Assembly: GCA_017541105.1 (NCBI GenBank)
Contig: JAFXZS010000005.1
Span: 1 to 41,437 of the forward strand
Direction: 5' to 3'
DNA: 41,437 bases
From: Clostridia bacterium
Lineage (GTDB): Bacteria; Bacillota; Clostridia; Christensenellales; Aristaeellaceae
The first letter of the stretch is position 1; the number at the start of each line of letters is the position of its first letter. This document shows, piece after piece, positions 7,251 to 15,686 of this stretch. The notes beneath the pieces were generated by a model. It searched no databases. It saw only the letters and a program-made list of their open reading frames with translations, and was not told where the DNA came from. Position numbers and translations under genes: made by a program.

Positions 7251-9050
7251 ATGGCACGCAATAAATTTGACGTAGATGAAAAGCTGGAGTCGCCCTTTCG
7301 ATGGCAGCATCTGAAACGGGCCGGCAAGTACATCGCCCGGCATAAATATAAAATGCTGCTGGCGCTTTTGCTCAGCGCCCTGGCCAGCGTGGCTTCCCTG
7401 TACATCCCCAAAATCACCCAATGGGTGCTGGATGAAGCCGTGCCCAACCAGGACGCCGCCATGATCGGCCGGATGGCGCTGATGTTCGTGGGAGTGATTT
7501 CGCTGAGCATCGTGCTCACCGCCATCCGCTCCCGGATGATGGCTCACGTGAGCCAGCAGATTATTTACGATATCCGCAGCGACCTGTTTTCCCACCTGCA
7601 GAAGCTGCCCTTCAGCTATTACGACAGCCGTCCGGCGGGCAAGATCCTGGTCCGGGTCATCAACTATGTAAACTCCGTTTCGGATATCCTGTCCAACGGC
7701 ATCATCAACATGATCATGGACATCATCAATCTGGTTTTCATCACGGTGTTCATGTATTCCACCGACCCTACCCTGGCGACGGTCATCGTGTCCGGCCTGC
7801 CTGTGTTTGTGCTGATCATTATCCTCATCAAGCCGCGGCAGCGCAAGGCATGGCAGAACCAGAGCAACAAAAACAGCAACTACAACGCTTACCTGGCGGA
7901 ATCCATCGACGGCGTGCGGGTGAGCCAGCTCTTTGACCGGCAGGAGGTGAACATCTCCATCATGGAGCGCCTCGCCACCGCCTGCCGCACAGCGTGGCTG
8001 AAAGCGGTCTATATCAGCAACTGCGTGTGGCTGAGCAGCGAAACCATGACCCAAATCGTCACTACCTTTCTGTATATCGCGGGTGTATACTGGATGGGCG
8101 GAGGAAAAATGGTGTCCTTCGGCGTGATCCTTGCCATGGGCCAGTACGTCAGCCGGTTCTGGCAGCCCATTACCAATCTGGCGAATATCTACAATTCCTT
8201 CGTAAACAACATCGCTTATCTGGAACGCATTTTTGAAACCATGGACGAGCCGGTGGTCGTGGACGACGCTCCGGACGCGGAAACGCTGCCTGAAATCGAC
8301 GGGGAAGTGGACTTTGAGGACGTGACCTTTGCCTACGAGGAAGATACCAACGTGCTGGAGCACATGAACCTGCATGTCAGGGCAGGGGAAAGCATCGCGC
8401 TGGTGGGCCCCACCGGCGCGGGGAAAAGCACCATCATCAATCTGCTGTGCCGGTTTTACAACCTGAACGGCGGCAGGATCCTGCTGCACGGCAAGGACGG
8501 AAGCACCCACGACATCAGCAAGGCGACCCTCCGTTCCCTGCGCTCTCAGCTTGGCATCATGATGCAGGACAGCTTTATCTTTTCCGGCACGATCATGGAG
8601 AATATCCGTTACGGGCGGCTGGATGCCACTGACAGCGAGGTGAAGGAAGCCGCCCGGCGGGTGCGGGCGGATGAACTGATCCGCAGGATGCCCCAGGGCT
8701 ATGAGACTGAAATCAAGGAGCGGGGCAGCAACCTGAGCCAGGGCGAAAGGCAGCTGGTAGCCTTTGCCCGCACGCTGATCAGCGATCCTGCCATCCTGAT
8801 CCTGGACGAGGCTACCTCCTCCATTGACACCCAAACCGAAAAGCTGCTCCAGGAGGGTATTGCCGAGATGCTCAAAGGCCGCACCAGCATCATCGTGGCT
8901 CACCGGTTGTCCACCATCAAAAACTGTGACAGAATCCTGTATATCAGCAACAAGGGCATCGCCGAAGCGGGAAGCCATGAGGAACTGATGGCCAGGCGCG
9001 GCCTGTATTATCAGCTCTACACTGCCCAGGTACGGGAAGAAGCGGCATAA
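7251..9050 (+). CDS. ABC exporter half-transporter, catalytic subunit
   Basis: A 599-residue exporter half with six N-terminal membrane helices and a C-terminal ATPase. Walker A GPTGAGKST starts at residue 386, Walker B ILILDE ends with the catalytic Glu520, and the H-loop His551 is intact (VAHRLST). The signature motif is LSQGE (495-499) rather than LSGGQ. It therefore supplies the working Walker motifs while the upstream subunit supplies the working signature, giving one hydrolytic and one degenerate site per dimer. The gene starts one base after the preceding stop, so translation is very likely coupled. The aldo/keto reductase follows 78 bases later. Confidence 0.93.
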   Translation: MARNKFDVDEKLESPFRWQHLKRAGKYIARHKYKMLLALLLSALASVASLYIPKITQWVLDEAVPNQDAAMIGRMALMFVGVISLSIVLTAIRSRMMAHVSQQIIYDIRSDLFSHLQKLPFSYYDSRPAGKILVRVINYVNSVSDILSNGIINMIMDIINLVFITVFMYSTDPTLATVIVSGLPVFVLIIILIKPRQRKAWQNQSNKNSNYNAYLAESIDGVRVSQLFDRQEVNISIMERLATACRTAWLKAVYISNCVWLSSETMTQIVTTFLYIAGVYWMGGGKMVSFGVILAMGQYVSRFWQPITNLANIYNSFVNNIAYLERIFETMDEPVVVDDAPDAETLPEIDGEVDFEDVTFAYEEDTNVLEHMNLHVRAGESIALVGPTGAGKSTIINLLCRFYNLNGGRILLHGKDGSTHDISKATLRSLRSQLGIMMQDSFIFSGTIMENIRYGRLDATDSEVKEAARRVRADELIRRMPQGYETEIKERGSNLSQGERQLVAFARTLISDPAILILDEATSSIDTQTEKLLQEGIAEMLKGRTSIIVAHRLSTIKNCDRILYISNKGIAEAGSHEELMARRGLYYQLYTAQVREEAA

Positions 9051-9128
9051 GAAAGAATGAGAATCAGGATGAAAAACCTATCCCTGCAAACATATAAATC
9101 GAAAGAAATCTGAAAGGAGAAAAAAAGA

Positions 9129-10109
9129 ATGAATCAACGGGTATTTGGGAAGACGAACCGGGCTGTCAGCGAAATCGGTCTGGGCACCTGGCAGCTCGGA
9201 ACGCGCTGGGGAGACGCGTTCAACCATGAGGAAGCGATCAGGATCCTGGAAACAGCGGAGGAAAACGGCATCACGTTCATCGATACGGCGGACGTGTACA
9301 ATAACGGAAAGAGCGAGGAAACCATCGGCGAATACGTTGCCGCCCATCCCGGCCGCTTTTATATCACCACCAAATGCGGGCGGCGGCTGAATCCGCATAC
9401 GGCAGAGATGTACACGCCTGCCGCCGTTGCGGGCTTTATCGAAGGAAGCCTGCAGCGCATGAAGCTGGACCGGCTGGATATGATTCTGCTGCACTGTCCA
9501 CCCACTTCCGTTTATCAGCGGGACGATATTTTCACCGAACTGGAAAAGCAAAAGCAGGCGGGCAGGATCGCTGACTACGGCGTCAGCATCGAGAAGGCGG
9601 AGGAAGGCATCCAGGCCATGGAATATGACATTTCCGCCATGGAAGTAATTTTCAACATGTTCCGCCTCAAGCCGCTGGATCAGCTCTTCCCCCTGGCGGA
9701 GAAGAATCACGTCGGCATTATCGCGCGCGTTCCCCTCGCCAGCGGCCTGCTGACGGGACGGTATACCAAAGATACGGTTTTCGGCCCGCAGGACCACCGC
9801 ACCTATAACCGGGAAGGCGCTGCCTTCGACAAGGGCGAAACCTTCTCCGGCATCCCCTACGACCTGGGCCTGGAAGCTGTTCAGGCACTGAAAGAAGTAT
9901 TCGGTACGGCGGATCTGGCCCCCATCGCCATTCGCTGGATCCTCATGCATCCGGCCGTCAGCGTGGTCATTCCGGGGGCCAGCAAAGCCAGCCAGGTGGC
10001 GGCCAGCGTCAAAGCGGCGGAGCTGCCGCCTCTGACCCAGGAACAAATGAAGGCTGTCGCTGAGATTTATGACCGCTTTTTGCGGCCGACCATTCACCCA
10101 CAGTGGTGA
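9129..10109 (+). CDS. Aldo/keto reductase
   Basis: This 326-residue protein is a full-length (alpha/beta)8 NAD(P)H-dependent oxidoreductase. The catalytic tetrad is visible as Asp52 and Tyr57 (DTADVY), Lys82 (TTKCG) and His122 (LLHCP). The C-terminal APIAIRWILMHPAVSVVIPGAS segment is the cofactor-binding end typical of the YhdN/Tas-like group. It reduces aldehydes or ketones in the cytoplasm; the physiological substrate is unknown. AAAGGAG lies before the ATG. It follows the ABC pair by 78 bases without an obvious terminator and precedes the rubredoxin genes by 53 bases, so it could be part of a longer stress-response transcript. Confidence 0.93.
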   Translation: MNQRVFGKTNRAVSEIGLGTWQLGTRWGDAFNHEEAIRILETAEENGITFIDTADVYNNGKSEETIGEYVAAHPGRFYITTKCGRRLNPHTAEMYTPAAVAGFIEGSLQRMKLDRLDMILLHCPPTSVYQRDDIFTELEKQKQAGRIADYGVSIEKAEEGIQAMEYDISAMEVIFNMFRLKPLDQLFPLAEKNHVGIIARVPLASGLLTGRYTKDTVFGPQDHRTYNREGAAFDKGETFSGIPYDLGLEAVQALKEVFGTADLAPIAIRWILMHPAVSVVIPGASKASQVAASVKAAELPPLTQEQMKAVAEIYDRFLRPTIHPQW

Positions 10110-10162
10110 AGCGCAGCATTCAAAAATGAATTTGCAGCGTATAACATGTGAGGAGGAAGCGG

Positions 10163-10792
10163 ATGAAATACGTTTGTCCTATTTGCGGCTACGTCTACGA
10201 CGAAGCTGACGGCACTCCCTGGGAGGAGCTTTCCGAGCAGTGGAAATGCCCCCTGTGCGGCGCAGCCAAGGCGGATTTTTTCCCGGAAGGAAAGGATCAG
10301 ACCGCGGCGGACGAGAAACCAAACGCCCCGCCGGAAACAGAACTGAAGCCGCTGAATGCCATCGAAGTCAGCGCGCTCTGCTCAAATCTGGCAAAGGGAT
10401 GCGAAAAGCAGTATCAGCCGGAGCAGGCGGCGGCTTTCCGAAAGTTGGCGGACTGGTTCGCAGCGCGAAGCGAAGCCGGAACCGAATCATCTTTTGAACA
10501 GCTTCTGGATTTGGTCAACACTGATCTGGAAACGGGTTTTCCCGCCGCAAACGCGCAAGCCCGGGAAAACGGGGACCGCGGCGCCCTGCGCAGCCTGACC
10601 TGGAGCGAAAAGGTGACGCGCATCCTGAAATCCCTGCTGGCCCGGTATGCCAAGGAAGGGGACGGCATGTTACAGGATACGGGCGTGTACGTGTGTACCA
10701 TCTGCGGTTTTGTCTATGTGGGCGATGATCTGCCGGAGGTCTGCCCTGTCTGCAAAGCGCCCAAGGGCAAATTTGAGAAGATCGGAGGATGA
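10163..10792 (+). CDS. Double-rubredoxin protein
   Basis: The 209-residue product has a rubredoxin-like iron site at each end. The N-terminal one uses Cys5, Cys8, Cys29 and Cys32 (CPICGY, CPLCG), with a shorter loop between the pairs than classic rubredoxin. The C-terminal one ([15 protein letters not shown]) is the short rubrerythrin-type version. A helical segment of about 120 residues joins them. Rubredoxins carry single electrons to rubrerythrins, superoxide reductases and diiron oxidases in anaerobes, and the next gene encodes such a partner. ATG 10163 is preferred to ATG 10148 because GAGGAGG at 10150-10156 lies just ahead of it. The following start codon is 5 bases after the stop, so the pair is probably co-translated. 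Confidence 0.85.
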   Translation: MKYVCPICGYVYDEADGTPWEELSEQWKCPLCGAAKADFFPEGKDQTAADEKPNAPPETELKPLNAIEVSALCSNLAKGCEKQYQPEQAAAFRKLADWFAARSEAGTESSFEQLLDLVNTDLETGFPAANAQARENGDRGALRSLTWSEKVTRILKSLLARYAKEGDGMLQDTGVYVCTICGFVYVGDDLPEVCPVCKAPKGKFEKIGG

Positions 10793-10796
10793 GCGC

Positions 10797-11960
10797 ATGA
10801 GCGAAAAAATAGCTGTCCGGAATGTCCGGCTGTGTGAAAAAGACTGTCTTTGCCTCTATGTCTGTCCCACAGGCGCATCGGATACGGAAAACAGTGTGAT
10901 CGACGCCGACAAGTGCATCGGCTGTGGCGCGTGCGCGGACGCCTGCCCCGCCGGGGCTATCAGCCTTGTGCCCCGTGCATATCCTCCCCAACAGACTAAA
11001 GCAGATGACGTCATCGCGGCCCTTCGGCAGTTGGTTCGCAGCAAGGCGGAACAGGAAACCATTGCCGCCGGGCTTCCGGGTTCCCTTGCGAAAGCCCTGG
11101 AAAAATCAAACCGGATCATGGCTGAAGATTTGCTGCGGGAAGCGGGATACATGCTGCCCCAAAGCGGAAACGCCCATGATGCTTTGGAAGAAATGCTTGT
11201 TTACGCAAAGGAGTCGGGCTTCCCGGCGGAAGCCCTGGAGATGCTGCTTCATACGATTGCTTTCAACGAGCCGACAGAGAAAAAGGAGGAAAAAACGATG
11301 GAAACCTGGAAGTGTTCCGTTTGCGGCTATATCCACGAGGGTCCCCTGCCGGATGATTTCAAGTGCCCGGTTTGCAAACAGCCCGCATCCAAATTCGTGA
11401 AAGTGGAGGCGGAAGCCCCGAAAAAGAACCCATACGCGGGAACACAGACGGAGAAGAACCTGGAGGCAGCCTTCGCAGGCGAATCCCAGGCGCGGAACAA
11501 GTACACCTATTTCGCTTCCCGGGCGAAAAAGGACGGCTACGAACAGATTGCATCCCTGTTCCTGAAAACCGCCGAAAACGAGAAGGAACACGCCAAGATG
11601 TGGTTCAAGGAGCTGAACGGCATCGGCAGCACCGCGGAAAACCTCTCCGCGGCAGCGGACGGGGAAAACCACGAGTGGACGGATATGTATGAGGGATTTG
11701 CCGTGACCGCGGAAAAAGAAGGTTTCCCGGGGCTTGCGGCAAAATTCCGCATGGTGGCGGCGATCGAAAAGCATCACGAGGAACGCTATCGCGCGCTGCT
11801 GAAAAACGTGGAAACGCAGGCCGTTTTTGCCAGGAGTGAGGTCAAGGTCTGGGAATGCCGCAACTGCGGGCATATTGTGGTGGGCACGAAAGCGCCGGAA
11901 ATCTGCCCTGTCTGCGCCCATCCCCAGAGCTATTTTGAAATCAACGCGGAAAACTACTGA
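10797..11960 (+). CDS. Ferredoxin-rubredoxin-rubrerythrin-rubredoxin fusion
   Basis: From ATG 10797 (GGAGGATGAG upstream) the frame encodes 387 residues with four parts. A ferredoxin-like domain has Cys13/17/19/23 in an unusual C-x3-C-x-C-x3-C arrangement and a canonical [12 protein letters not shown] at 40-51. A helical region follows. A rubredoxin-like domain (CSVCGY, CPVCK) leads into a rubrerythrin four-helix diiron domain ([27 protein letters not shown]). A final short rubredoxin (CRNCGH, CPVC) closes the protein. Rubrerythrin reduces hydrogen peroxide to water. The ferredoxin part could deliver electrons. A strong internal AGGAGG at 11284-11289 with ATG 11298 could also yield a stand-alone 220-residue rubrerythrin; the linker EKKEEK is that site translated. 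So it may be a recent fusion, or one frame giving two proteins. Confidence 0.88.
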   Translation: MSEKIAVRNVRLCEKDCLCLYVCPTGASDTENSVIDADKCIGCGACADACPAGAISLVPRAYPPQQTKADDVIAALRQLVRSKAEQETIAAGLPGSLAKALEKSNRIMAEDLLREAGYMLPQSGNAHDALEEMLVYAKESGFPAEALEMLLHTIAFNEPTEKKEEKTMETWKCSVCGYIHEGPLPDDFKCPVCKQPASKFVKVEAEAPKKNPYAGTQTEKNLEAAFAGESQARNKYTYFASRAKKDGYEQIASLFLKTAENEKEHAKMWFKELNGIGSTAENLSAAADGENHEWTDMYEGFAVTAEKEGFPGLAAKFRMVAAIEKHHEERYRALLKNVETQAVFARSEVKVWECRNCGHIVVGTKAPEICPVCAHPQSYFEINAENY

Positions 11961-12038
11961 ACCAATACGGAAGGAAACCTGCCGCCCGTAAGGCCTAAGC
12001 AGGAAAAAGGCAGGGAAACCCGCCCTTGACTGAACGAT

Positions 12039-12800
12039 ATGAACCTGACGCCTGAAATGTTCTGCATTGTCTGTCCGCTGCTGTTTCTCGCCGGATTGGT
12101 GGATTCCATCGGGGGAGGCGGAGGATTGATTTCTCTGCCGGCGTATCTCCTCGCCGGATTGCCTGTTCATATGGCGATTGCTACCAATAAGCTTTCGTCT
12201 GCCTGCGGAACGTCGCTGGCTGCCGGGCGGTTTATCCGCCGGGGCCTCGTCCGGCTGCGCCTGGCCATACCTTCCGTGGCTGCCGCTATTCTCGGATCAT
12301 CCCTGGGCGCCAGGCTGTCCCTGGGTGTCAGCGAAACGGTGATGAAGTATGCCCTGTTCGCGGTTTTGCCGATCGCCGCGGCCATCGTGATGAACCGCCG
12401 CCTTTTCCGGGACGAAGGGAAAGGCACCCCCGCGCCGGACGCAAAAACGCTGGCGGTCTGCATCCTTTCCGCTTTCCTGATCGGCATGTATGACGGGTTC
12501 TACGGGCCGGGGACAGGAACGTTTCTGATCATCTCGTTCACCGTTTTTGCGGGGATGACCGTCAACTCAGCGAACGCCCAGGCAAAGGTGATCAACCTGA
12601 CTTCGAATATTACGTCCCTGGCGGTATTTCTGCTGAACGGACAAGTCCTGATCCCGCTGGGGCTGGCCGGCGCAGCGTGCAATATGGCAGGCAACTGGCT
12701 GGGTTCCGGCCTGGCCATTTCAAAGGGGACCAGGATTGTCCGGCCGGTGATCCTGCTGGTATTGCTTCTGCTGATGGTGAAAATCCTTTTTAACTTTTGA
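12039..12800 (+). CDS. TauE/SafE family membrane transporter
   Basis: The 253-residue protein is almost wholly hydrophobic, with about eight membrane segments in two repeated halves. The two family signatures are visible: GLVDSIGGGGGL near residue 20 with LPVHMAIATNKLSS, and GMYDGFYGPGTGTF in the second half with NAQAKVINLTSN. TauE/SafE (YfcA-like) proteins are proposed exporters of sulfite, sulfoacetate or other organosulfur anions. It starts 78 bases after the rubrerythrin fusion and lacks a convincing ribosome binding site at the first ATG, so translation may be weak. Link to redox stress is positional only. Confidence 0.9.
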   Translation: MNLTPEMFCIVCPLLFLAGLVDSIGGGGGLISLPAYLLAGLPVHMAIATNKLSSACGTSLAAGRFIRRGLVRLRLAIPSVAAAILGSSLGARLSLGVSETVMKYALFAVLPIAAAIVMNRRLFRDEGKGTPAPDAKTLAVCILSAFLIGMYDGFYGPGTGTFLIISFTVFAGMTVNSANAQAKVINLTSNITSLAVFLLNGQVLIPLGLAGAACNMAGNWLGSGLAISKGTRIVRPVILLVLLLLMVKILFNF

Positions 12801-12882
12801 TGAAAGCGGAAAAAAGTTCTTCGGCATGAAATAACTTTCATCCATGAAATACGGGGAAATGAATGGAAAAAGGAGAAAAAAC

Positions 12883-14622
12883 ATGAGGAACTATCGAAAC
12901 TTTACGCTGGTTGCCTACTTTGTGGCCCACGCCACCAGCCATGTGACGGAAGAGCAGTTAGAGGAGCAACTGGGATTTATCCTGAAGCATCTGCGCCTGG
13001 ACAAGGTATATCTGGAACCTTTCCGGGGAGAAATGGCTTCCCACGAGCAGGTGGAGATGTGCAAAAGGGTGTTTGAACGCCACGGTATCCAGGTTGCAGG
13101 GGGCCTGACCACCGTGATGCCTACGCCGGAGGGCAGCCATCCCAAAGCAAGGCTTTTCAATACCCTGTGCTACAACGACCCCGCCATGCGCCGGAAACTG
13201 AAAGAAGTCAGTACGTTCATCGGGGCGCACTTCTATGAATTCATCATCGACGATTTTTTCTTTACCAACTGCATGTGCGCCGACTGCGTGCGGGAGAAGG
13301 AGCGGTTCAACCGCGAAAACGGTATTGAGGACGGCAGCTGGGAAGCGTACCGCCTGGACCTCATGCGCCGGGTGAGCCGGGAGGATGTGATTGAGCCCGC
13401 GAAAAAAGCCAACCCCGGCTGCCGCATCACCATCAAATACCCCAACTGGGCGGAGAGTTATCAGGAAACGGGCTATAATCCCAAAGCGCAGCGGGATATG
13501 TTTGACCGGATTTATACCGGTACCGAAACCCGCGACCCCGTGACCACCGACCAGCATCTGCCCCGGTATCTCAGCTTTTCCCTGATGACCTACTTTGAAA
13601 ACATGTGGCCCGGGCACAACGGCGGCGGCTGGTTCGATACCTTCGATACCCACATTACCGAGCATTACCTTGAGCAGGCGTATCTGACCGCCTTCGCCAG
13701 GCCTCAGGAAATGATGCTGTTCTGCTTCCAAAGCCTGCTGGACAACATGTACACCCCCGCCCTGGGCTTCCAGCTGGACAAGCTGGACGCGGTGCTGGAC
13801 AGCGTGGGCTCGCCCAGGGGCATTGCCTGCTATCTGCCGGACAACTGCCAGGGCGAGGACAATGTGCAGGATTTTCTGGGCATGTGCGGTTTCCCGGTGG
13901 TGTGTACCCCTTATTTCCCGGAAAACGAAAAGCAGATCCTGCTTACCCGATCCTCTGCCTGCGATCCGCAGATCGTGGACAAGCTGAAAGACTGGCTTGA
14001 AAAGACCGGCGGCGATGCGCTGGTCACCACCGGTTTCCTGAATGCTGTAAAGGGAATGGAAGCCCTGACCAGCATCCGGCTTCGGGGCCGTACCGTCACA
14101 GTGGACGCCTACCGGGTGGAACAGACGGGACGGCGTCATGCCTATCTGTATCCGGCCGGGGTGAAGCCTGTGGCCCTGCCTGTGGCGGAATTCCGCAATA
14201 ATTCCACCTGGGCTGTGGTAAAGGGCAGCCACGGGGAAGAAAGCTACGGGCTGCTGCTGCGGGACGATTATCTGGACGGCCATTTATGGACACTGGCCGT
14301 GCCAGACGCTTTCCCGGATTTCTATGCCCTGCCCGAGCCTGTGCTCAGCCGGATACGCCAGGCGTTCCCGGTGGAAGGAGTATGGCTGGAGGGCTCCGCC
14401 CGCATCGGCCTGTTCGTGTACGATAACGGTTCCTTTATCCTCTATCCCTTCGTGATGGAGGGCGTCCAGCGGCAGCTTGTCCGGGTGCATGTGAAGGGCG
14501 CGTCCGCCCTGCGGATTCCGGGAAAAGAAAGCATGATCCAGCCGCTGTACCGGGAAGGTGAGGACGCGGTGTTCGAGCTGGAGGCCGTGCCGGGCAGGTT
14601 TACCGTGTACCAGAAGGCATGA
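12883..14622 (+). CDS. Uncharacterised TIM-barrel (glycoside-hydrolase-like) protein
   Basis: I do not recognise a named family for this 579-residue protein. The N-terminal about 330 residues alternate strands and helices in a barrel-like way, with YLEPFRGE, then EFIIDDFFFTNC and CADC, then ITIKYPNW, reminiscent of glycoside-hydrolase-type barrels in which acidic residues end strands. The middle (CYLPDNCQGEDNVQDFLGMC through GGDALVTTGFL) resembles the Rossmann-like GATase/trimerisation domain of family-42-type enzymes, and the tail looks like a beta-sandwich. No signal peptide is present, so it is cytoplasmic. ATG 12883 is chosen because AAAAAGGAG precedes it; an in-frame ATG at 12844 lacks one. 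A carbohydrate-active role is an inference from fold alone. Confidence 0.6.
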   Translation: MRNYRNFTLVAYFVAHATSHVTEEQLEEQLGFILKHLRLDKVYLEPFRGEMASHEQVEMCKRVFERHGIQVAGGLTTVMPTPEGSHPKARLFNTLCYNDPAMRRKLKEVSTFIGAHFYEFIIDDFFFTNCMCADCVREKERFNRENGIEDGSWEAYRLDLMRRVSREDVIEPAKKANPGCRITIKYPNWAESYQETGYNPKAQRDMFDRIYTGTETRDPVTTDQHLPRYLSFSLMTYFENMWPGHNGGGWFDTFDTHITEHYLEQAYLTAFARPQEMMLFCFQSLLDNMYTPALGFQLDKLDAVLDSVGSPRGIACYLPDNCQGEDNVQDFLGMCGFPVVCTPYFPENEKQILLTRSSACDPQIVDKLKDWLEKTGGDALVTTGFLNAVKGMEALTSIRLRGRTVTVDAYRVEQTGRRHAYLYPAGVKPVALPVAEFRNNSTWAVVKGSHGEESYGLLLRDDYLDGHLWTLAVPDAFPDFYALPEPVLSRIRQAFPVEGVWLEGSARIGLFVYDNGSFILYPFVMEGVQRQLVRVHVKGASALRIPGKESMIQPLYREGEDAVFELEAVPGRFTVYQKA

Positions 14623-14677
14623 CGCCGTGCGATGAAGCAGCCGGAACGAGCGGGGAAAGCGCGGGAAAGGACCTAAG

Positions 14678-15391
14678 ATGATAGGAACGCTTGTCAACAC
14701 AGGGGCAATCGTAATCGGGGGAATATGCGGCCATCTGTTTGGACGGCTGCTGAAAAAACGCCATCAGGAAACGCTGACTATGGCTTGCGGCGTCGGCACC
14801 TTGTTTATCGGTATGGCCGGTGCCCTGCAATACATGCTGCACCACGACCTTTTTCCCGGCGGCGGGGCCATGCTGGTGGTGGCCTGCCTGGCATTGGGCG
14901 GTTTGATCGGCGAGCTCATCAACATCGAACGCGGATTTGAACGCTTTGGCGAGTGGCTGAAGATCAGGACCGGCAACGCCAGGGATCAGGGGTTCGTGAA
15001 CGGCTTTCTGACCGCGTCCCTCACGGTCTGCATTGGCGCGATGGCTATTGTCGGCGCGATCCAGGACGGTATTGCGGGCGACTGGTCAACCCTTAGGGCG
15101 AAAGCGATCCTCGACCTGATCATCGTCATGGTCATGACCTGCTCTCTGGGAAAAGGCTGCGTTTTTTCGGCGGTGCCGGTGTTCCTGTGGGAAGGCGGGC
15201 TGACGCTGCTTGCTTCCGTCCTCAGGCCCATCATGACGGACGAAGCCATGGGCTATCTTTCGCTGGTCGGCAACGTGCTGATCTTCTGCGTGGGGATCAA
15301 TTTGGTATGGGGCAGGAAAATCCGGGTGGCGAACCTGCTGCCCGCAGTTCTGTTCGCAGTCATTGCTTCCTTCCTGCCGATCACTTTTTGA
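14678..15391 (+). CDS. DUF554 family membrane protein
   Basis: The 237-residue hydrophobic protein begins with MIGTLVNTGAIVIGGICGH and includes GLIGELINIERG, GFLTASLTVCIGAMAIVGAIQDG and a C-terminal NLLPAVLFAVI segment, all typical of the DUF554 (YqgA-like) family. About six or seven membrane segments are expected. The family's function is not established; a transport role has been assumed. It ends shortly before a strong terminator, so it is the last gene of the run that begins near 9.1 kb or 12.0 kb. Confidence 0.92.
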   Translation: MIGTLVNTGAIVIGGICGHLFGRLLKKRHQETLTMACGVGTLFIGMAGALQYMLHHDLFPGGGAMLVVACLALGGLIGELINIERGFERFGEWLKIRTGNARDQGFVNGFLTASLTVCIGAMAIVGAIQDGIAGDWSTLRAKAILDLIIVMVMTCSLGKGCVFSAVPVFLWEGGLTLLASVLRPIMTDEAMGYLSLVGNVLIFCVGINLVWGRKIRVANLLPAVLFAVIASFLPITF

Positions 15392-15416
15392 ACAACCTAA
15401 ATCATGACAGAGATCG

Positions 15417-15444
15417 CCCCGTTTTCCCGGCCGGGAAAACGGGG
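15417..15444 (+). terminator. Strong intrinsic terminator after the DUF554 gene
   Basis: CCCCGTTTTCCCGG (15417-15430) is followed directly by its exact inverse CCGGGAAAACGGGG (15431-15444), then TGAATTTTACATTT. It closes the plus-strand run. The following 240 bases up to the recQ start hold no gene that I can support. Confidence 0.75.
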
Positions 15445-15609
15445 TGAATTTTACATTTCTGTATATTTGACGGCTTTTTTGCAGTACTGGGATCCGATTT
15501 TTGATCCGAAGCGATGGCAGCGCAGATTATGTATTACTTTTCTGGGTTCCACAGCCGTTCTGGAATGCATGAGGAACAGCATTAAAGAGATAAATGGTTC
15601 TGATCAGCC

Positions 15610-15640
15610 TTGACATGATGACGGCAACCCGTTATATAAT
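15610..15640 (+). promoter_or_regulatory. recQ promoter
   Basis: TTGACA at 15610-15615 is followed by the A/T-rich run TATATAAT at 15633-15640. TATATA gives a 17-base spacer and TATAAT a 19-base spacer. The start codon of recQ is at 15687. Confidence 0.65.
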
Positions 15641-15686
15641 CCGTAAGAGGTTTTCTGCGGACAGAAAGACATCGGGAGATTCAAGG

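Noticed and set aside
5264-7525. 753-codon open frame on the minus strand
   Set aside because: It is antisense to the ABC exporter, has His/Gln/Arg-rich nonsense composition and no domain; the plus strand shows all ABC motifs.
7149-8978. 609-codon open frame on the minus strand
   Set aside because: Antisense shadow of the second ABC subunit; no motifs or plausible start.
12958-14283. 441-codon minus-strand frame
   Set aside because: Shadow of the barrel-like protein gene with typical antisense composition.
15404-15613. 69-codon plus-strand frame before recQ
   Set aside because: It reads straight through the terminator hairpin and ends inside the recQ promoter; not coding-like.
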